NCBI RefSeq assembly: GCF_049306965.1 | Contig: NC_133183.1 | Location: 25,663,501 to 25,727,500 of the forward strand | Reading direction: 5' to 3' | Source of the DNA: Danio rerio | Taxonomy: Eukaryota > Chordata > Actinopteri > Cypriniformes > Danionidae | DNA: 64,000 bases | In this document: positions 47,601 to 57,844 of the stretch, in pieces | How positions within the stretch are numbered: position 1 is the stretch's first letter | Layout of the letters: every line of letters begins with the position of its first letter | Made by a program: the position numbers and the translations under genes | Notes under the pieces: generated by a model | Seen by the model: the letters and a program-made list of their open reading frames with translations, nothing else | Database searches by the model: none | What the model was told of the DNA's origin: nothing

Positions 47601-50600
47601 AGTGCTGGGGTCAACAACACAGAACTTGAGGAGCTGGAAATGCTGCTGGCTGCCCGTGAGAAGGAGCTGAGCAAAGTGAAACAACTAGCGCAAAGCATCA
47701 TCGAGCAGCGGAGAGAACTGGAGCTCTTCTTCCACGAAGCTCTCAATCATGCGAGGAAGGAAATAAAAGCACAGCAGCAGCACTACAGGTTTGCTAAATA
47801 CAGCTGAAGTCAAATTATTTTTTCTTTTTCAAATATTTCTCAAATTATGTTTAATAGAGAAAGGGATTATTCACAGTATTTCCTTTTTCTTCTTCTGGAG
47901 AAAGTCTTTTTTTTATTTTGGCTAGAATAACAGCAGTTTTGAATTGTTTTAGAATAATATTAAGGTCAATATTATTAATCCCCTTAAGCAATATTTTTTT
48001 TTCGATCGTCAACAGAACAAACCATCTTTATACAATGACTTGCCCAATTACCCTAACTTCTCTAGTAAAGCCTTTAAATTGGACTTTAAGCTAAATACTA
48101 GTGTCTTGAAAAATCTATTTACATATTATGCATCACGGCAAAGATAAAATAAATCAGTTTTTAGAAATATTATGTTTAGAAAAGTGTTGAAAAAATCTTA
48201 AAAGCTTAAAGCTTATAACACCAAATAAATCATTATTAAACAACAAAATTCATTATAAAGAAAGTTCTAAATTCTAAATTTCTAAGTCAGATCCACTGTT
48301 GGACGTTGTACACATACATATATATACTTTGTAGTGTGTAATTTAACATAATTGCCTCTATGAGTCGCCAATGGAAATAAAATAAACAGACACAAGAAAT
48401 TCACGTTTGCCAGACATGAAGTTGGCGCAGACCAATGCACATTCTCATGTTAATTTTATCGTTAGTAAATTCCGACATGAGTGTGAAAACTGTTTTTGTG
48501 CGTATGCAGCATTGATACATAAGACCCCTGGTCTCTGTAAATACAGTAAGTGTAGTGAAGTCCCACTACATTCAAGATTTTTAGCTGGCTGAGGCGGCCA
48601 AATATGGATCTGATTTCGGTTAGAAAATCAAGAGTGGAGAAGAGATTCTTTCTGATGAGCATTTATTTCTGTCCTGAATATGCAGCTGAGGTATGCACTG
48701 GAGATATTGCAAAGAATGTGTGGGTATGTGGTTTGTATAACATAAACGCATTTGCAGAGCATAACCTGCGGCATAAACAGTGAATGGCATTCAGTCCGTA
48801 CTGGTGTGCGTCATGTAAAAAATGTCCGTGCGGGAAACAATTACTAATTTAGGTTCCTAGGACAGGCTTTCTGACACAGCCGCCCCCAATTATCTGTCAG
48901 GATAATTGTACATTTTAAGAAAGTTTGTCTGCCGTGTCAGGAACATTATCCTCTAGGTGCGGAAGGGGAATTAATCGCACAACTGGACGAGTGTAAGTTT
49001 TTTCCTTAACTTTAACTCTAACGGTACGAATTTTACCGTCAGCTCCAGGTAACGTTTCAGACACTGTTCCTACAGGCCATAAAGCACGTGGGAGTTGTGG
49101 ATCAACAATAAGAACTACTTGGCCCACGGTAAGTTCCTTGCCATCCTTCCTCCACTTCTGGCGATCCTGTAAACTTGGGAGATGATGGCGGATGAAGGCA
49201 GTCCAGAAATTATCAGCCAACACCTGGCTATGTCTCCATCTGCGTCTGCCGAGCAAGTTGTTGGAATCATACAGAACCTGAGGAAGTGAGGCATCACGTC
49301 GGCCCATAAGGAGCAGGTTGGGAGTCACTGGGTCCAAGTCTGCGACGTCAGAGGATATGTAGCCAAGTGGCTTGGAATTCAGAATGCCTTCCACCTCCAC
49401 TAACAGGGTTTGCAATACTGCCTCTGGCACTGACTGCTCTCGCAGGATGACACGTAAAGCGGACTTCACCGATTTGACCTCACGCTCCCAGGTTCCCCCG
49501 AAATGAGGAGCACTTGGTGGGTTAAAGCGAAATCGAATCCTTTGCTCCGCAAGCTGCTCCTGAAGCTTTGGTGCCATGGCATTGAAGGTCTCTCGTAATT
49601 CTCGATCCCCTCCAACGAAGTTAGTGCCATTGTCACATAGCAATTCCATGGGCTTGCCTCGTCTTGCGATGAAGCGACGCAGAGAAAGCAGAAATGCATC
49701 AGTGTCTAGTTGTTCCAGTAGATCTAGATGCACGCACCTGGTGGTCATACATTTATAGAGGACTCCCCACCTCTTCTCTTGGCGACGACCAACTTTAACC
49801 GTGAAGGGGCCAAAGCAATCTACCCCTGTAGAATAGAACGGGGGTTTGTAAAGTTGCAGTCTGCTGGATGGAAGATCAGCCATTTGGGGTGTCTGAGGTT
49901 TAGCACGCCAGAACTGACAGTCTCTACATGTGTGCTGATGTTTTCGAATTGCTTCTCTGCCTCTCAATACCCAATACTGGTGGCGCAGTTCAGCTAGGAC
50001 CCGTTCGGAGCCTGGGTGAAGGAGTCGCTGATCTGTCTCCTTAATTAACAGCTTGGTGACAGGGTGGCCAGGATGCAACACAATTGGGTGGATAGAATCC
50101 AAGTCTAGGCTGTCAGTCCGACGTAATCTTCCACCTACTCGGATGAGACCTGTGGCTTCATCAAACTCAGGGGCAAGAGAGATCAAACGACTGTCAGAAG
50201 GTAGAGATTGGGCAGTCTTCAGAGCCTTGACCTCGTAGGGGAACGAGTCACTTTGAGCCTGTACCAGGAGGAGTTTCTCAGCTTCAATATAGTCAGCTGC
50301 GTCACTAGAGAAGTTATTATCAGCAATAGCCGCCCCGTGCAGGGACCTAACAGTGGCCTGGACAAGTTCTTGCCATGTAGAGAACTGAGTTGGGTCTGGG
50401 AGTGAAGGGTTATTCACTGAAATAGTACCAACGAAGGCAGCTTTCTTTAATTCACTGAGTTCTGGTTCTACCGCTAGCTTGGGAATGGATGGCCATTGGT
50501 CAACGGATTTAAGGAGAAAGGATGGTCCTGAATTCCATTGGTGAGGGCCTGTTAGCTCCGCTAAAGTTAGACCCCTTGTGATATGGTCAGCCGGGTTGTT

Positions 50601-53600
50601 GGCCGAATCAACATACCTCCATTCAGCTGTCTCAGTGAGAGTCTGTATTTCAGCTACACGTCCTCCAACAAACACCTTGTAGCGGCAAGACTCTGCGGTC
50701 AACCAGTACAGCACAGTTGTTGAGTCAGACCAGAGAGTGACTGAATCGATGGGAAGAGTTAACTCATTTTGTATTACTTGGGCTAACTGGGCGCCGGTCA
50801 GTGCTGCACTTAGCTCCAAACGAGGCATGGATAGGCATTTTCTGGGGGCCACTCTCGATCGAGCCAAGACAAAGGTGACGGCAACATGTCCTTGATCATC
50901 AGAAGCACGTAAATAAGCCACTGACCCATACGCTCTTTCAGATGCGTCACAAAAGATGTGTAGCTCTCGAGTGACAGGAGGATTATCAGGCCAGACTGGT
51001 GTGTATAGTCGAGGGAACTGCAACTGAAGGAGTGTTGGAATTTCTCCTACCCAGGTTAACCACTTATTCCTCAGCTGTGCAGGCTCAATCAGATCATCCC
51101 AGCCCAAGTTTTGCTTCCAAAGGTCCTGTATGAGGACTTTAGCCCTTGTAGTGAACGGGATAATAAATCCTAAAGGATCATACTGACTGGCCAATGTCTT
51201 GTACATGTTCCTCATAGTAGGCTCCAATGGCTCTGCAGAACGTAAATTGTAACCCAGAGAATCATTGAGACAATTCCACCGTAGGCCAAGAGTGGGTTCT
51301 TGCAGGTCTGTACTAGCTTTGGTTAACCATCGTTCACTGTTGGTAGACAAGGCCTCTGCGGGAAGATGCTGGATCGCAGATGGTACATTACAGGCCCATT
51401 GTCTTAAATCAAAGCCTCCCTCAGCCAGCAACTGACGCAGTCCATCCACAACGTCCTTAGCTTCATTGGCTGTTGGTGTGCTGTAAAGACAGTTATCAAC
51501 ATAAAAGGAGTTCTCCACTATGTTAACCAACTTAGGCATGTCACCTTTGTGTCCTTGTGCATGGTGTTGGAGGGCAAAGATGGCGCAACATGGACTACAG
51601 GTAGTTCCGAAGGGAAGCACCTGCCATTCGTATATATCGGGCTCTCTATCCCTGCACATGTCCCTCCATAGGAAACGAAGCACCTGTTTGTCTTTGGGCA
51701 GCAGACGTACCTGGTGGAACATGCCTTTTATGTCACCGCTTACAGCAACAGCATGCTGCCGGAATCTCAGGAGGACTCCCAATAACGATGGTCCCAAAGT
51801 TGGTCCAGGCAGTAGCTGACTGTTCAATGACTGTCCTTGATGTTGAAAGGAACAGTTAAAGACAATCCGGTCTTTGTTGTTGTGATGTACAACGTGATGC
51901 GGAATATACCAAGACTCGTTACTCTTGTTGGCTTCCTCCGCAGTTATCTTGGCAACATATCCAGCTGCCTCCAACTTCTGGATCTCAGTGCAGTATGCTT
52001 TAGCCCTCTCTGGATCCCGTGACAGCCTGCGCTCTGTGCTGCGTAAACTGGGTAGAACTGCATCCTTTTCTGCATGGAGCAAACTCGCAGGTGTCCGTCT
52101 CAGCAGGGGTGTAGCGTAGCGTTGAACACCATCCACATTTACTCTGATGGTAGAATCCTGAAGCATGTTGTAAGCTTCCTTATCTTGCTTAGACCTGGTG
52201 ATTATTTTCTCATTGTACGGAAGGGTGTCAACTTGCCAGAGTCTTTCTACATGATGGATAAGTTCATCACGGGCTGGAGCTGTCATGATGTTAAGACATT
52301 GCTGCTTTCCTCGTGAGGACTGCATAGGACTCATCGGGCCTTGGAGACACCATCCGAGTTGCGTGCAGACCGCAATGGGCCCGCCTACTGGGCCTTCGCA
52401 GACGGGCTGGATGGGTGTCAGAAGGTGAGGATTATCAGATCCAATAAGGAGCAGTGGCTTTACCCGGTCCACGGGAGGCAGAGGCAGATCCTTCAAGTGT
52501 CGATGGGCATTCTGGAGTGCAGTAACTGGGTAGTTGTGCTCTGCTAGGCACAAACCGGTTGCAGTGAATGCGTTGCATATAGCAAACTTTACCATGGGCT
52601 TTGTGACAGAGGACACCTCAAAGGAGATTGACCGCCCTTCCAGCTCTGTGTGGCACTGTTGAATTGTCTGTAGGGGAAGCAATTCAGTGGTCCCGGTTAA
52701 CTTTAGCTGCCGTACTGCTGGCTGTAATACTATTGTCCTCTCTGACCCGTCGTCAAGGACTGCATGAGTTTCCATAGTGCGGTGGCCATGGTGGAGAAGG
52801 ACCTTAACTACTTTCAACATAACCTTTGGTGAACGGTTAGGTCTGTCGAGGTAAACCCTGGTGGACGGCATGCTCACCATAAGTACAGCCTTGGACGTGT
52901 CATTAATAGTGTTATGTAGAACTGTGAGGTGAAGTTCTTTGCAGACCTTACATGGGCGCTTAAGGTTACAGGTCTCTACTGCATGTGTCCTGCCACATCT
53001 CCAGCAACGGTTTCCCTCTTTAATCCAAGTGACAATTTGATCCGAGGTCAACTTCTTGAACTGGTCACAAGAGTTGAGGTAATGGTCCCTGTTGTCACAA
53101 TGGGGGCAGTATGGTTTCAGCTTTGTATTGGGTTTCTGGGCGGCAAATCCAGGGGGAGGTGTGCCCCTCTCATTGGCCAAGAGTACTGGTGTTGCCCGCT
53201 CCTTCGGGCGAGTAGACACTGTGACCCTACCATGAGGCTTGGATAGTTCACTCTGGAACAAAGTTGCGGCTCGATTGGAGATGCGTTTTGCTTGAGATTT
53301 GATCTCTAACCAGGTGGCTAGATCAGGAAGTGTGTAGGTCCTATCGGTACCTGTTTGGAGAATCCCCCTGCTCAGGCAGTATTCAACAAAACCATCACGA
53401 TAGGCAGATGGCAGTTTACTTAACAGGCGATCGACATGAGAGCCACACATGAGCTCGTAACCATTCTGGCCCTCAAGTGTCCTTAGCATGCCCACCAACG
53501 ACTGAACAGATAAGGCAAAGTTATCAAAAGCATTCGCATCACCCATTCTGATTGGTGGAGTGTTCATCATTACACCCAATTCTGACTGGACAAGCTGTCG

Positions 53601-56600
53601 CGGCTGGCCATACTTGTCTTGAAGAGCCTGTAGTGCAGCTGAATAAGGACGAGGATGATACATGTAGGCTTTGGCCAGCTGCTGAGCACTGGGAAGTTTT
53701 AAGTGGCTTAATAAGACATGGTACTTGTATTGCTCACTGAGATGGTTGTGATTAGTCAACAAATTGTCCAACGCTAATTTTAACAGGGCAAAGTCACTCT
53801 CGTTACCGCTTTCAAAAACTGGTAACTTAGGCTGTGGGATGCCGTAGGCCGATGCAAACAGTAGCTCTGTACCCATATGTGCAGGGTGACTGTTGTGCAT
53901 GAATGGTGGTGGCTGCACATAGCTAAGGCTGGTAGGTTGTAAAACTGGTGGCGGGTGGCTGGTGATTGGAGGCTGTAACAGACGTGCATGTGCTGTCACT
54001 GGAGGTATTACAGTTTGTGGTACAGTATATGACGTTGGCAGCTGCGGGGTGGCTGTGATAGGCGGTGGTGGCATAGACTGCATGCTTGTATGTAAGGGAA
54101 GTGCAGAAGTGGACATGACGGGAGCTCTCAAATGTGGTTGGGATAACACATTTGTTGCAGATAACAAAGTTCGAACTGGCATAGTTATAGGGGCAGTCTG
54201 AGATACCTTAGAGACCGGCGATGAGCCTCCTTGTGGCACTGCAGTAAATGGTGCACCTTTAGACTCAGCTGTCAATTGCAGAGGTCTTAATGATGGCTGA
54301 GACACCCAGGAGTCATCAGAAATACCCTGCTCTGCATGACAAGTCTGTATTGTTGACGTCACAGCGGGTGACTGAGTAGCGGGCTGCTGGAAAGAGGATG
54401 AGAGATGAGATGAACTTATGGCTTGATCGACACATACAGGCTGAGATAGAGACAAATGGTTGCCGGGTGAGCTTGTATGGATAGGAGTGGTCGAACCAGA
54501 GTCTTTAACAAGCATAGAGGACACAAGCTTAGCTACCTCAAGCTCAGTTTCTGCTTGTTGCAGCTTACGCTGTCTTTCTAGCTGCTTTGATAAGGTTTCC
54601 TTTGCTCTGAGAGCTTCCTCTTGAACTTGCTGGGCTTCTTTAGCTTGTGCCTGTAGCCACTGGTATTCTACATCAGCCAATGAGTCCTCTGCAACCTGCT
54701 GACGAAGACTGTCTAACTGCCTTTGTTTAATCTTCTCCTCCAATATAGCAGTCTGAACGCTGGAGAGCTCATGTGGAAGATAAACGCCTGTGGAGGTGAC
54801 AGATCGCCTACTTGTCCTGGAGTGAGAGCTTACACCGCTATGAGACGTTTTCCTCGAGCTGCTTCTTGACTTACTGGGACAGTGGGAAGAAGCTTTGGGA
54901 GGAGGGTCCTCAGTGGGTCGATAGCCAACCTCATAATCGTCCAGGTGAGAAGGGAGATGAGTCTTACGGCGTGGTCTTTCCATTGTCTCTGATGCGTCAT
55001 CATTTGCTGGATCCATATTGGTGTATTATTGCTCTCCTCCGGCTCGAAGGACCATAAAATGTAGTGAAGTCCCACTACATTCAAGATTTTTAGCTGGCTG
55101 AGGCGGCCAAATATGGATCTGATTTCGGTTAGAAAATCAAGAGTGGAGAAGAGATTCTTTCTGATGAGCATTTATTTCTGTCCTGAATATGCAGCTGAGG
55201 TATGCACTGGAGATATTGCAAAGAATGTGTGGGTATGTGGTTTGTATAACATAAACGCATTTGCAGAGCATAACCTGCGGCATAAACAGTGAATGGCATT
55301 CAGTCCGTACTGGTGTGCGTCATGTAAAAAATGTCCGTGCGGGAAACAATTACTAATTTAGGTTCCTAGGACAGGCTTTCTGACAGTAAGAGATGATGCT
55401 AGCTTTAACCACCTTAGCTGTAAAGCTAATGGGTTAACAAGCAAATTCAGAACGAACGTTCGGAAACATTCTGAGCATGAAACATTAGCTATCTTACAAT
55501 CCAAAAATTAATTAAACTTATGCGCAAAATTGCAATATTGCATAAAACATTTGCAAATAAACAAACAAAAAACCAAAAACTAAACATTTGCAAATAAAGC
55601 ACTGCGTCCATCCAATGAGGCAAAGAGAACAAAATTGGCTAAAGGATTTTAAGATGACCAAAAACAACTTTTAAGGTGTTTCAAATGTGCATTAAAGCTC
55701 TCCAACCGCAGCCATTTTTGTTATCACATGATCTATTAAAATAAAATCACATGACTTTTTTATACGCATGCTGGAATTTATTCAGTAAATGTGATTCCAT
55801 CATAGTTTATCCACACTTTTTCTTGTGGAAAAACAGTTGATCCCACTCATTTACAGTTTTTTAAAATGTATTTACAGCATACATTTTTTATGTGCATTTT
55901 CCAAATTAATGTGGATCTTAGCATATCGATTAAGCATTCATTTGGATTGAAACAGCAATTGGGGTTGACCTGTCCATCAGAAACTGTATTTCCTTTTGAA
56001 GCTTACATTAAGATGTGTTAGATGTATTTGTGTGTAGACAGGAAGCTATAAAGTCCTATCGCTGGCGAATGAACGAGGCTCACGCCGGCCGTCTGGAGTT
56101 TCCTCGCATACGGACCTTCTCTAATGCCCCAAACAGCACTAATGATGTTCAGACTGAGCTGGAGGATTCTGACAAATGGTTCGAGATTTTTTTATTTAGG
56201 TGCAGCTTATTGTAATCAAGAAGATTATAGGTGTGTTGTTTTTCTGTGTTCTTTTCAGGAACAACTTAAAGAGCTCCAATGTGGATATTTCTGATCTAAC
56301 TTGGGAACAGAAGGAGAGACTGCTCAATCTGCTTTTTGCTAAATTAAATGGCATTAAAACAAGGTATATCAATTTTGAAATATATCAATTATAGTATGGG
56401 CGTGCTTAATTTCCAGTCTAAAGGCCATTTTTACATGCACTTTAGACAATAAACATTCAGAGCAACATCCATAAAATTGTACACATAATTTAGACATGAT
56501 AGGCATCATTTTAAGAAGCTTCAGATCAATTAAATCAAATTTAAATGAAATAGCAAAACCATTGTTTGGTTGGTTGTTTTAGTAATATTAATATTACTAA

Positions 56601-57660
56601 AATAATACTAATAGGCCTACAATATGTTGGAAAAACGTTTCCTGGTCTGATGAGTCTCAATTTCTGCTGTGACATTCGGATGGTCGGGTCAGAATTTGGC
56701 ATCAACAACATGAAAGCATGGATCCATCCTGACTATTACCAATTCAGGCTGCTGGTGGTGGTGTAATGGTGTGGGGGTCATTTTCGTGGCACCTATTACT
56801 ACCAATTGAGCATTGTGTTGACGCCACAGCCTACCTGAGTATTGTTGCTGACCTTGCCCATCCCTTATGACCACAGTGTACTCATCTTCTGATGGCTGCT
56901 TCCAGCAGGATAACTTGCCATGTCATAAAGCGCGAATCATCTCAGACTGCTATCATCTCAATATGGAGCAAAATTTCAGGAGAATATTTCTAGTACCTTG
57001 TTGAATCTATGCTACAAAGGATTATGGCAGATCTGTAGGCAAAAGGGGGTCCAACCCTGTACTAGTAAGGTGTACCAAATAAAATGTTTGGTTTGTGTGT
57101 TTGTGTGTATATTTCAGTAAGTACCTATGACAATGCTTGCTGTCTTTAAAGGTTGCTTTTAGCACCACTATGTGGTAATTGAGGGTAATTGCAACCATAA
57201 TATAGATTTCAAATTTCTTAGCCTGTATTTCTTTGGAACGATTTTTGCAGTGGTTCTCAAATGCTCATGGATTTTTTTGAGCATACTGTAAAATTTTCAA
57301 GGGCTTATTGGTGACAGAAAAACAATATGTATGTATATGTAATATATGTATTATGTTCAATTTAAAAATGTATATACATATATTTTTGTTCTTGACTCCT
57401 GGTAGGAAAGCAGCACATCCTCCAGCTCTATCAGCATCTTCCTCTGAGAAGATCCAAGTTAGCAGTGATGCAGGGTAAGGGCAATTTAGAATAATTATAC
57501 TGCTGTTTTTAAAGATTTTCTTTCATTTAAAATTAAAGTCAAATCATGTTTCCTTCACAGGTCTACAGTGGAGAGTCCCAGCATGACATTTATAACCCAA
57601 ATGACCATGGCAAATCTGACCTCTGACCCCTGTGTTCTTCCAGCTCTCAAGAGCACATGA
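41677..57660 (+). CDS. bbof1: Basal body-orientation factor 1 (CCDC176)
   Basis: Twelve coding exons join in phase to 520 residues (human 529): 41677-41723, 41816-42068, 42608-42673, 43534-43677, 43773-43853, 45524-45594, 45712-45856, 47448-47788, 56038-56178, 56259-56363, 57406-57474, 57561-57660. The N-terminus is a run of Lys-Gly repeats (MPKKKGKGKGKG), followed by a long coiled coil. Matches to human BBOF1 are clear: SLWEAKF, EYREAARALAKANEEL, QQYRAEKDT, AFLKR, LAEQAHYEAVDQL, MSREFEQE, the PRIRTF segment and DISDLTWEQKERLLNLLFAKLNG. The family protein sits at basal bodies and along motile-cilium axonemes, keeping cilia aligned in multiciliated cells. Intron 8 (about 8.2 kb) holds a BEL/Pao element in antisense. 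The exon 9 donor (GTTCGA) is weak; an in-frame GT at 56200 would add seven residues. Other introns carry Tc1-like remnants and MITEs. The reading frame is intact. Confidence 0.95.
42700..43290 (+). mobile_element. Decayed Tc1/mariner transposase remnant
   Basis: ATTTTAGCAAGACAATGATT then CAAAACACAGCCAAGGAAAC encodes the family's QQDNDPKHTAKE-like block (here read with substitutions as ARQ.FKTQPRK in one frame). Sequence corresponding to WPSQSPDLNPIE follows (AGCCAATCACCTGACTTGAATCTAATG). Many stops and shifts; a dead copy in bbof1 intron 3. Confidence 0.7.
44456..44745 (+). mobile_element. Tc1-type MITE, left part
   Basis: GATGAAGTCAGAACTATTGG, CCAAATTATGTTTAACAGAG, ATTATTAGCCCC and AACAAACCATCGTTATACAA follow the family consensus order. 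The right end is missing. In bbof1 intron 5. Confidence 0.75.
45889..46183. mobile_element. Angel-type MITE with TTAA flanks
   Basis: Left AGGGATAGTACACACAAAAA and right TTTGGGTAAACTATCCCT are inverted repeats. TTAA lies on both sides (45885-45888 and 46184-46187), consistent with a TTAA target. In bbof1 intron 7. Confidence 0.8.
46195..46977. mobile_element. MITE with GCCCCTTTCACACA ends
   Basis: Left GCCCCTTTCACACATACAGA and right (read inward) ACCCCTTTTACACAGTAATA are inverted repeats. Inner segments (CAGAAAGGTCTGTATGTGTGAA near 46252 and GTGTGAACAGCGCTG near 46892) extend the pairing. In bbof1 intron 7; superfamily not determined. Confidence 0.65.
47122..47365. repeat. Angel-like MITE, right end lost
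   Basis: AGAGATAGTTCACCCACAAA start, TTCTGTTGAACAAAAAAGAA middle and GGTTTACAGCATTTTTCAAA, but no terminal complement. Ends about 80 bp before bbof1 exon 8. Confidence 0.65.
47806..48225 (+). mobile_element. Tc1-type MITE, decayed
   Basis: CTGAAGTCAAATTATTTTTT, CAAATTATGTTTAATAGAGA, AACAAACCATCTTTATACAA and CACGGCAAAGATAAAATAAA follow the family order; the right end is lost. In bbof1 intron 8. Confidence 0.7.
48551..48876 (-). repeat. BEL/Pao 3' LTR
   Basis: 326 bp, identical as read to the copy at 55060-55385. In element orientation it is the downstream LTR because the polyprotein runs right to left. Confidence 0.95.
48915..55016 (-). CDS. BEL/Pao Gag-Pol polyprotein frame
   Basis: A single 2,033-residue frame. 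Parts in order, with approximate residues: a charged coiled coil and proline-rich Gag-like N-terminus (1-380), a DUF1759-like capsid region (about 380-600), cysteine-histidine zinc knuckles (about 640-705), an aspartic protease of the DUF1758 kind (about 730-870), reverse transcriptase (about 1030-1260), an RNase H-like Peptidase_A17/Pao region (about 1260-1540), the integrase zinc-binding and core domains (about 1630-1900), and a C-terminal DUF5641 (about 1920-2015). This order (integrase last, DUF5641 at the end) separates BEL/Pao from Gypsy and Copia. It belongs to the mobile element, not to bbof1. Confidence 0.92.
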   Translation of the reverse strand: MDPANDDASETMERPRRKTHLPSHLDDYEVGYRPTEDPPPKASSHCPSKSRSSSRKTSHSGVSSHSRTSRRSVTSTGVYLPHELSSVQTAILEEKIKQRQLDSLRQQVAEDSLADVEYQWLQAQAKEAQQVQEEALRAKETLSKQLERQRKLQQAETELEVAKLVSSMLVKDSGSTTPIHTSSPGNHLSLSQPVCVDQAISSSHLSSSFQQPATQSPAVTSTIQTCHAEQGISDDSWVSQPSLRPLQLTAESKGAPFTAVPQGGSSPVSKVSQTAPITMPVRTLLSATNVLSQPHLRAPVMSTSALPLHTSMQSMPPPPITATPQLPTSYTVPQTVIPPVTAHARLLQPPITSHPPPVLQPTSLSYVQPPPFMHNSHPAHMGTELLFASAYGIPQPKLPVFESGNESDFALLKLALDNLLTNHNHLSEQYKYHVLLSHLKLPSAQQLAKAYMYHPRPYSAALQALQDKYGQPRQLVQSELGVMMNTPPIRMGDANAFDNFALSVQSLVGMLRTLEGQNGYELMCGSHVDRLLSKLPSAYRDGFVEYCLSRGILQTGTDRTYTLPDLATWLEIKSQAKRISNRAATLFQSELSKPHGRVTVSTRPKERATPVLLANERGTPPPGFAAQKPNTKLKPYCPHCDNRDHYLNSCDQFKKLTSDQIVTWIKEGNRCWRCGRTHAVETCNLKRPCKVCKELHLTVLHNTINDTSKAVLMVSMPSTRVYLDRPNRSPKVMLKVVKVLLHHGHRTMETHAVLDDGSERTIVLQPAVRQLKLTGTTELLPLQTIQQCHTELEGRSISFEVSSVTKPMVKFAICNAFTATGLCLAEHNYPVTALQNAHRHLKDLPLPPVDRVKPLLLIGSDNPHLLTPIQPVCEGPVGGPIAVCTQLGWCLQGPMSPMQSSRGKQQCLNIMTAPARDELIHHVERLWQVDTLPYNEKIITRSKQDKEAYNMLQDSTIRVNVDGVQRYATPLLRRTPASLLHAEKDAVLPSLRSTERRLSRDPERAKAYCTEIQKLEAAGYVAKITAEEANKSNESWYIPHHVVHHNNKDRIVFNCSFQHQGQSLNSQLLPGPTLGPSLLGVLLRFRQHAVAVSGDIKGMFHQVRLLPKDKQVLRFLWRDMCRDREPDIYEWQVLPFGTTCSPCCAIFALQHHAQGHKGDMPKLVNIVENSFYVDNCLYSTPTANEAKDVVDGLRQLLAEGGFDLRQWACNVPSAIQHLPAEALSTNSERWLTKASTDLQEPTLGLRWNCLNDSLGYNLRSAEPLEPTMRNMYKTLASQYDPLGFIIPFTTRAKVLIQDLWKQNLGWDDLIEPAQLRNKWLTWVGEIPTLLQLQFPRLYTPVWPDNPPVTRELHIFCDASERAYGSVAYLRASDDQGHVAVTFVLARSRVAPRKCLSMPRLELSAALTGAQLAQVIQNELTLPIDSVTLWSDSTTVLYWLTAESCRYKVFVGGRVAEIQTLTETAEWRYVDSANNPADHITRGLTLAELTGPHQWNSGPSFLLKSVDQWPSIPKLAVEPELSELKKAAFVGTISVNNPSLPDPTQFSTWQELVQATVRSLHGAAIADNNFSSDAADYIEAEKLLLVQAQSDSFPYEVKALKTAQSLPSDSRLISLAPEFDEATGLIRVGGRLRRTDSLDLDSIHPIVLHPGHPVTKLLIKETDQRLLHPGSERVLAELRHQYWVLRGREAIRKHQHTCRDCQFWRAKPQTPQMADLPSSRLQLYKPPFYSTGVDCFGPFTVKVGRRQEKRWGVLYKCMTTRCVHLDLLEQLDTDAFLLSLRRFIARRGKPMELLCDNGTNFVGGDRELRETFNAMAPKLQEQLAEQRIRFRFNPPSAPHFGGTWEREVKSVKSALRVILREQSVPEAVLQTLLVEVEGILNSKPLGYISSDVADLDPVTPNLLLMGRRDASLPQVLYDSNNLLGRRRWRHSQVLADNFWTAFIRHHLPSLQDRQKWRKDGKELTVGQVVLIVDPQLPRALWPVGTVSETLPGADGKIRTVRVKVKEKTYTRPVVRLIPLPHLEDNVPDTADKLS
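55038..55054 (-). other. BEL/Pao primer-binding site, tRNA-Tyr type
   Basis: On the plus strand TCCGGCTCGAAGGACCA equals, from memory, the last 17 bases of vertebrate tRNA-Tyr including CCA, so the element strand is complementary to that tRNA. It lies five bases inside the 5' LTR, where a minus-strand primer site is expected. Confidence 0.75.
55060..55385 (-). repeat. BEL/Pao 5' LTR
   Basis: 326 bp; upstream LTR in element orientation, adjoining the primer-binding site and followed at its outer edge by the GTAAG duplication. Confidence 0.95.
56630..57095 (+). mobile_element. Decayed Tc1/mariner transposase, C-terminal half
   Basis: Broken frames give WSDESQF-like (TGGTCTGATGAGTCTCAATTT), GGGVMVWGSF-like (GGTGGTGGTGTAATGGTGTGG), and SRITCHVIKRESSQTA/IISIW segments characteristic of DDE Tc1/mariner proteins, ending near a CAAAGGATTATGGCAGATCT segment. 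Multiple stops and shifts; no N-terminal DNA-binding part seen. In bbof1 intron 10. Confidence 0.75.
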
Positions 57661-57838
57661 CTATTCATACAGTATTATCATCAAATATTTCATTTTTAAA
57701 ACTGGACAACATAAAATATGTCTTTATTTTGTTACTGTTCTACTGAACTGCTTCAACTACATATGGCTTGTTTTTGTTTGTCATATATATGTAGATCATG
57801 CTTCATTTTCTTTTTTTGTTCTTGTAAACTAAACTTCC

Positions 57839-57844
57839 AATAAA
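57839..57844 (+). terminator. bbof1 polyadenylation signal
   Basis: Canonical AATAAA about 180 nt after the bbof1 stop codon, followed by T/GT-rich sequence (TTTTTTTGTTGT). Confidence 0.8.

Larger units (their letters stand above)
48551..55385 (-). mobile_element. BEL/Pao LTR retrotransposon, looks whole
   Basis: 6,835 bp inserted in bbof1 intron 8 in antisense. Two 326-bp LTRs (48551-48876 and 55060-55385) begin TGTCAGAAAG and end CCCACTTCACTACA-style in element orientation (TG...CA). They appear identical base for base as read. A 5-bp target duplication GTAAG flanks the element (48546-48550 and 55386-55390), the size usual for BEL/Pao. The interior has a primer-binding site, one long polyprotein frame and a purine-rich G tract (about 48880-48887) before the 3' LTR. 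I see no envelope gene. Identical LTRs mean a very recent insertion, effectively too young to date by LTR divergence. Confidence 0.95.
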
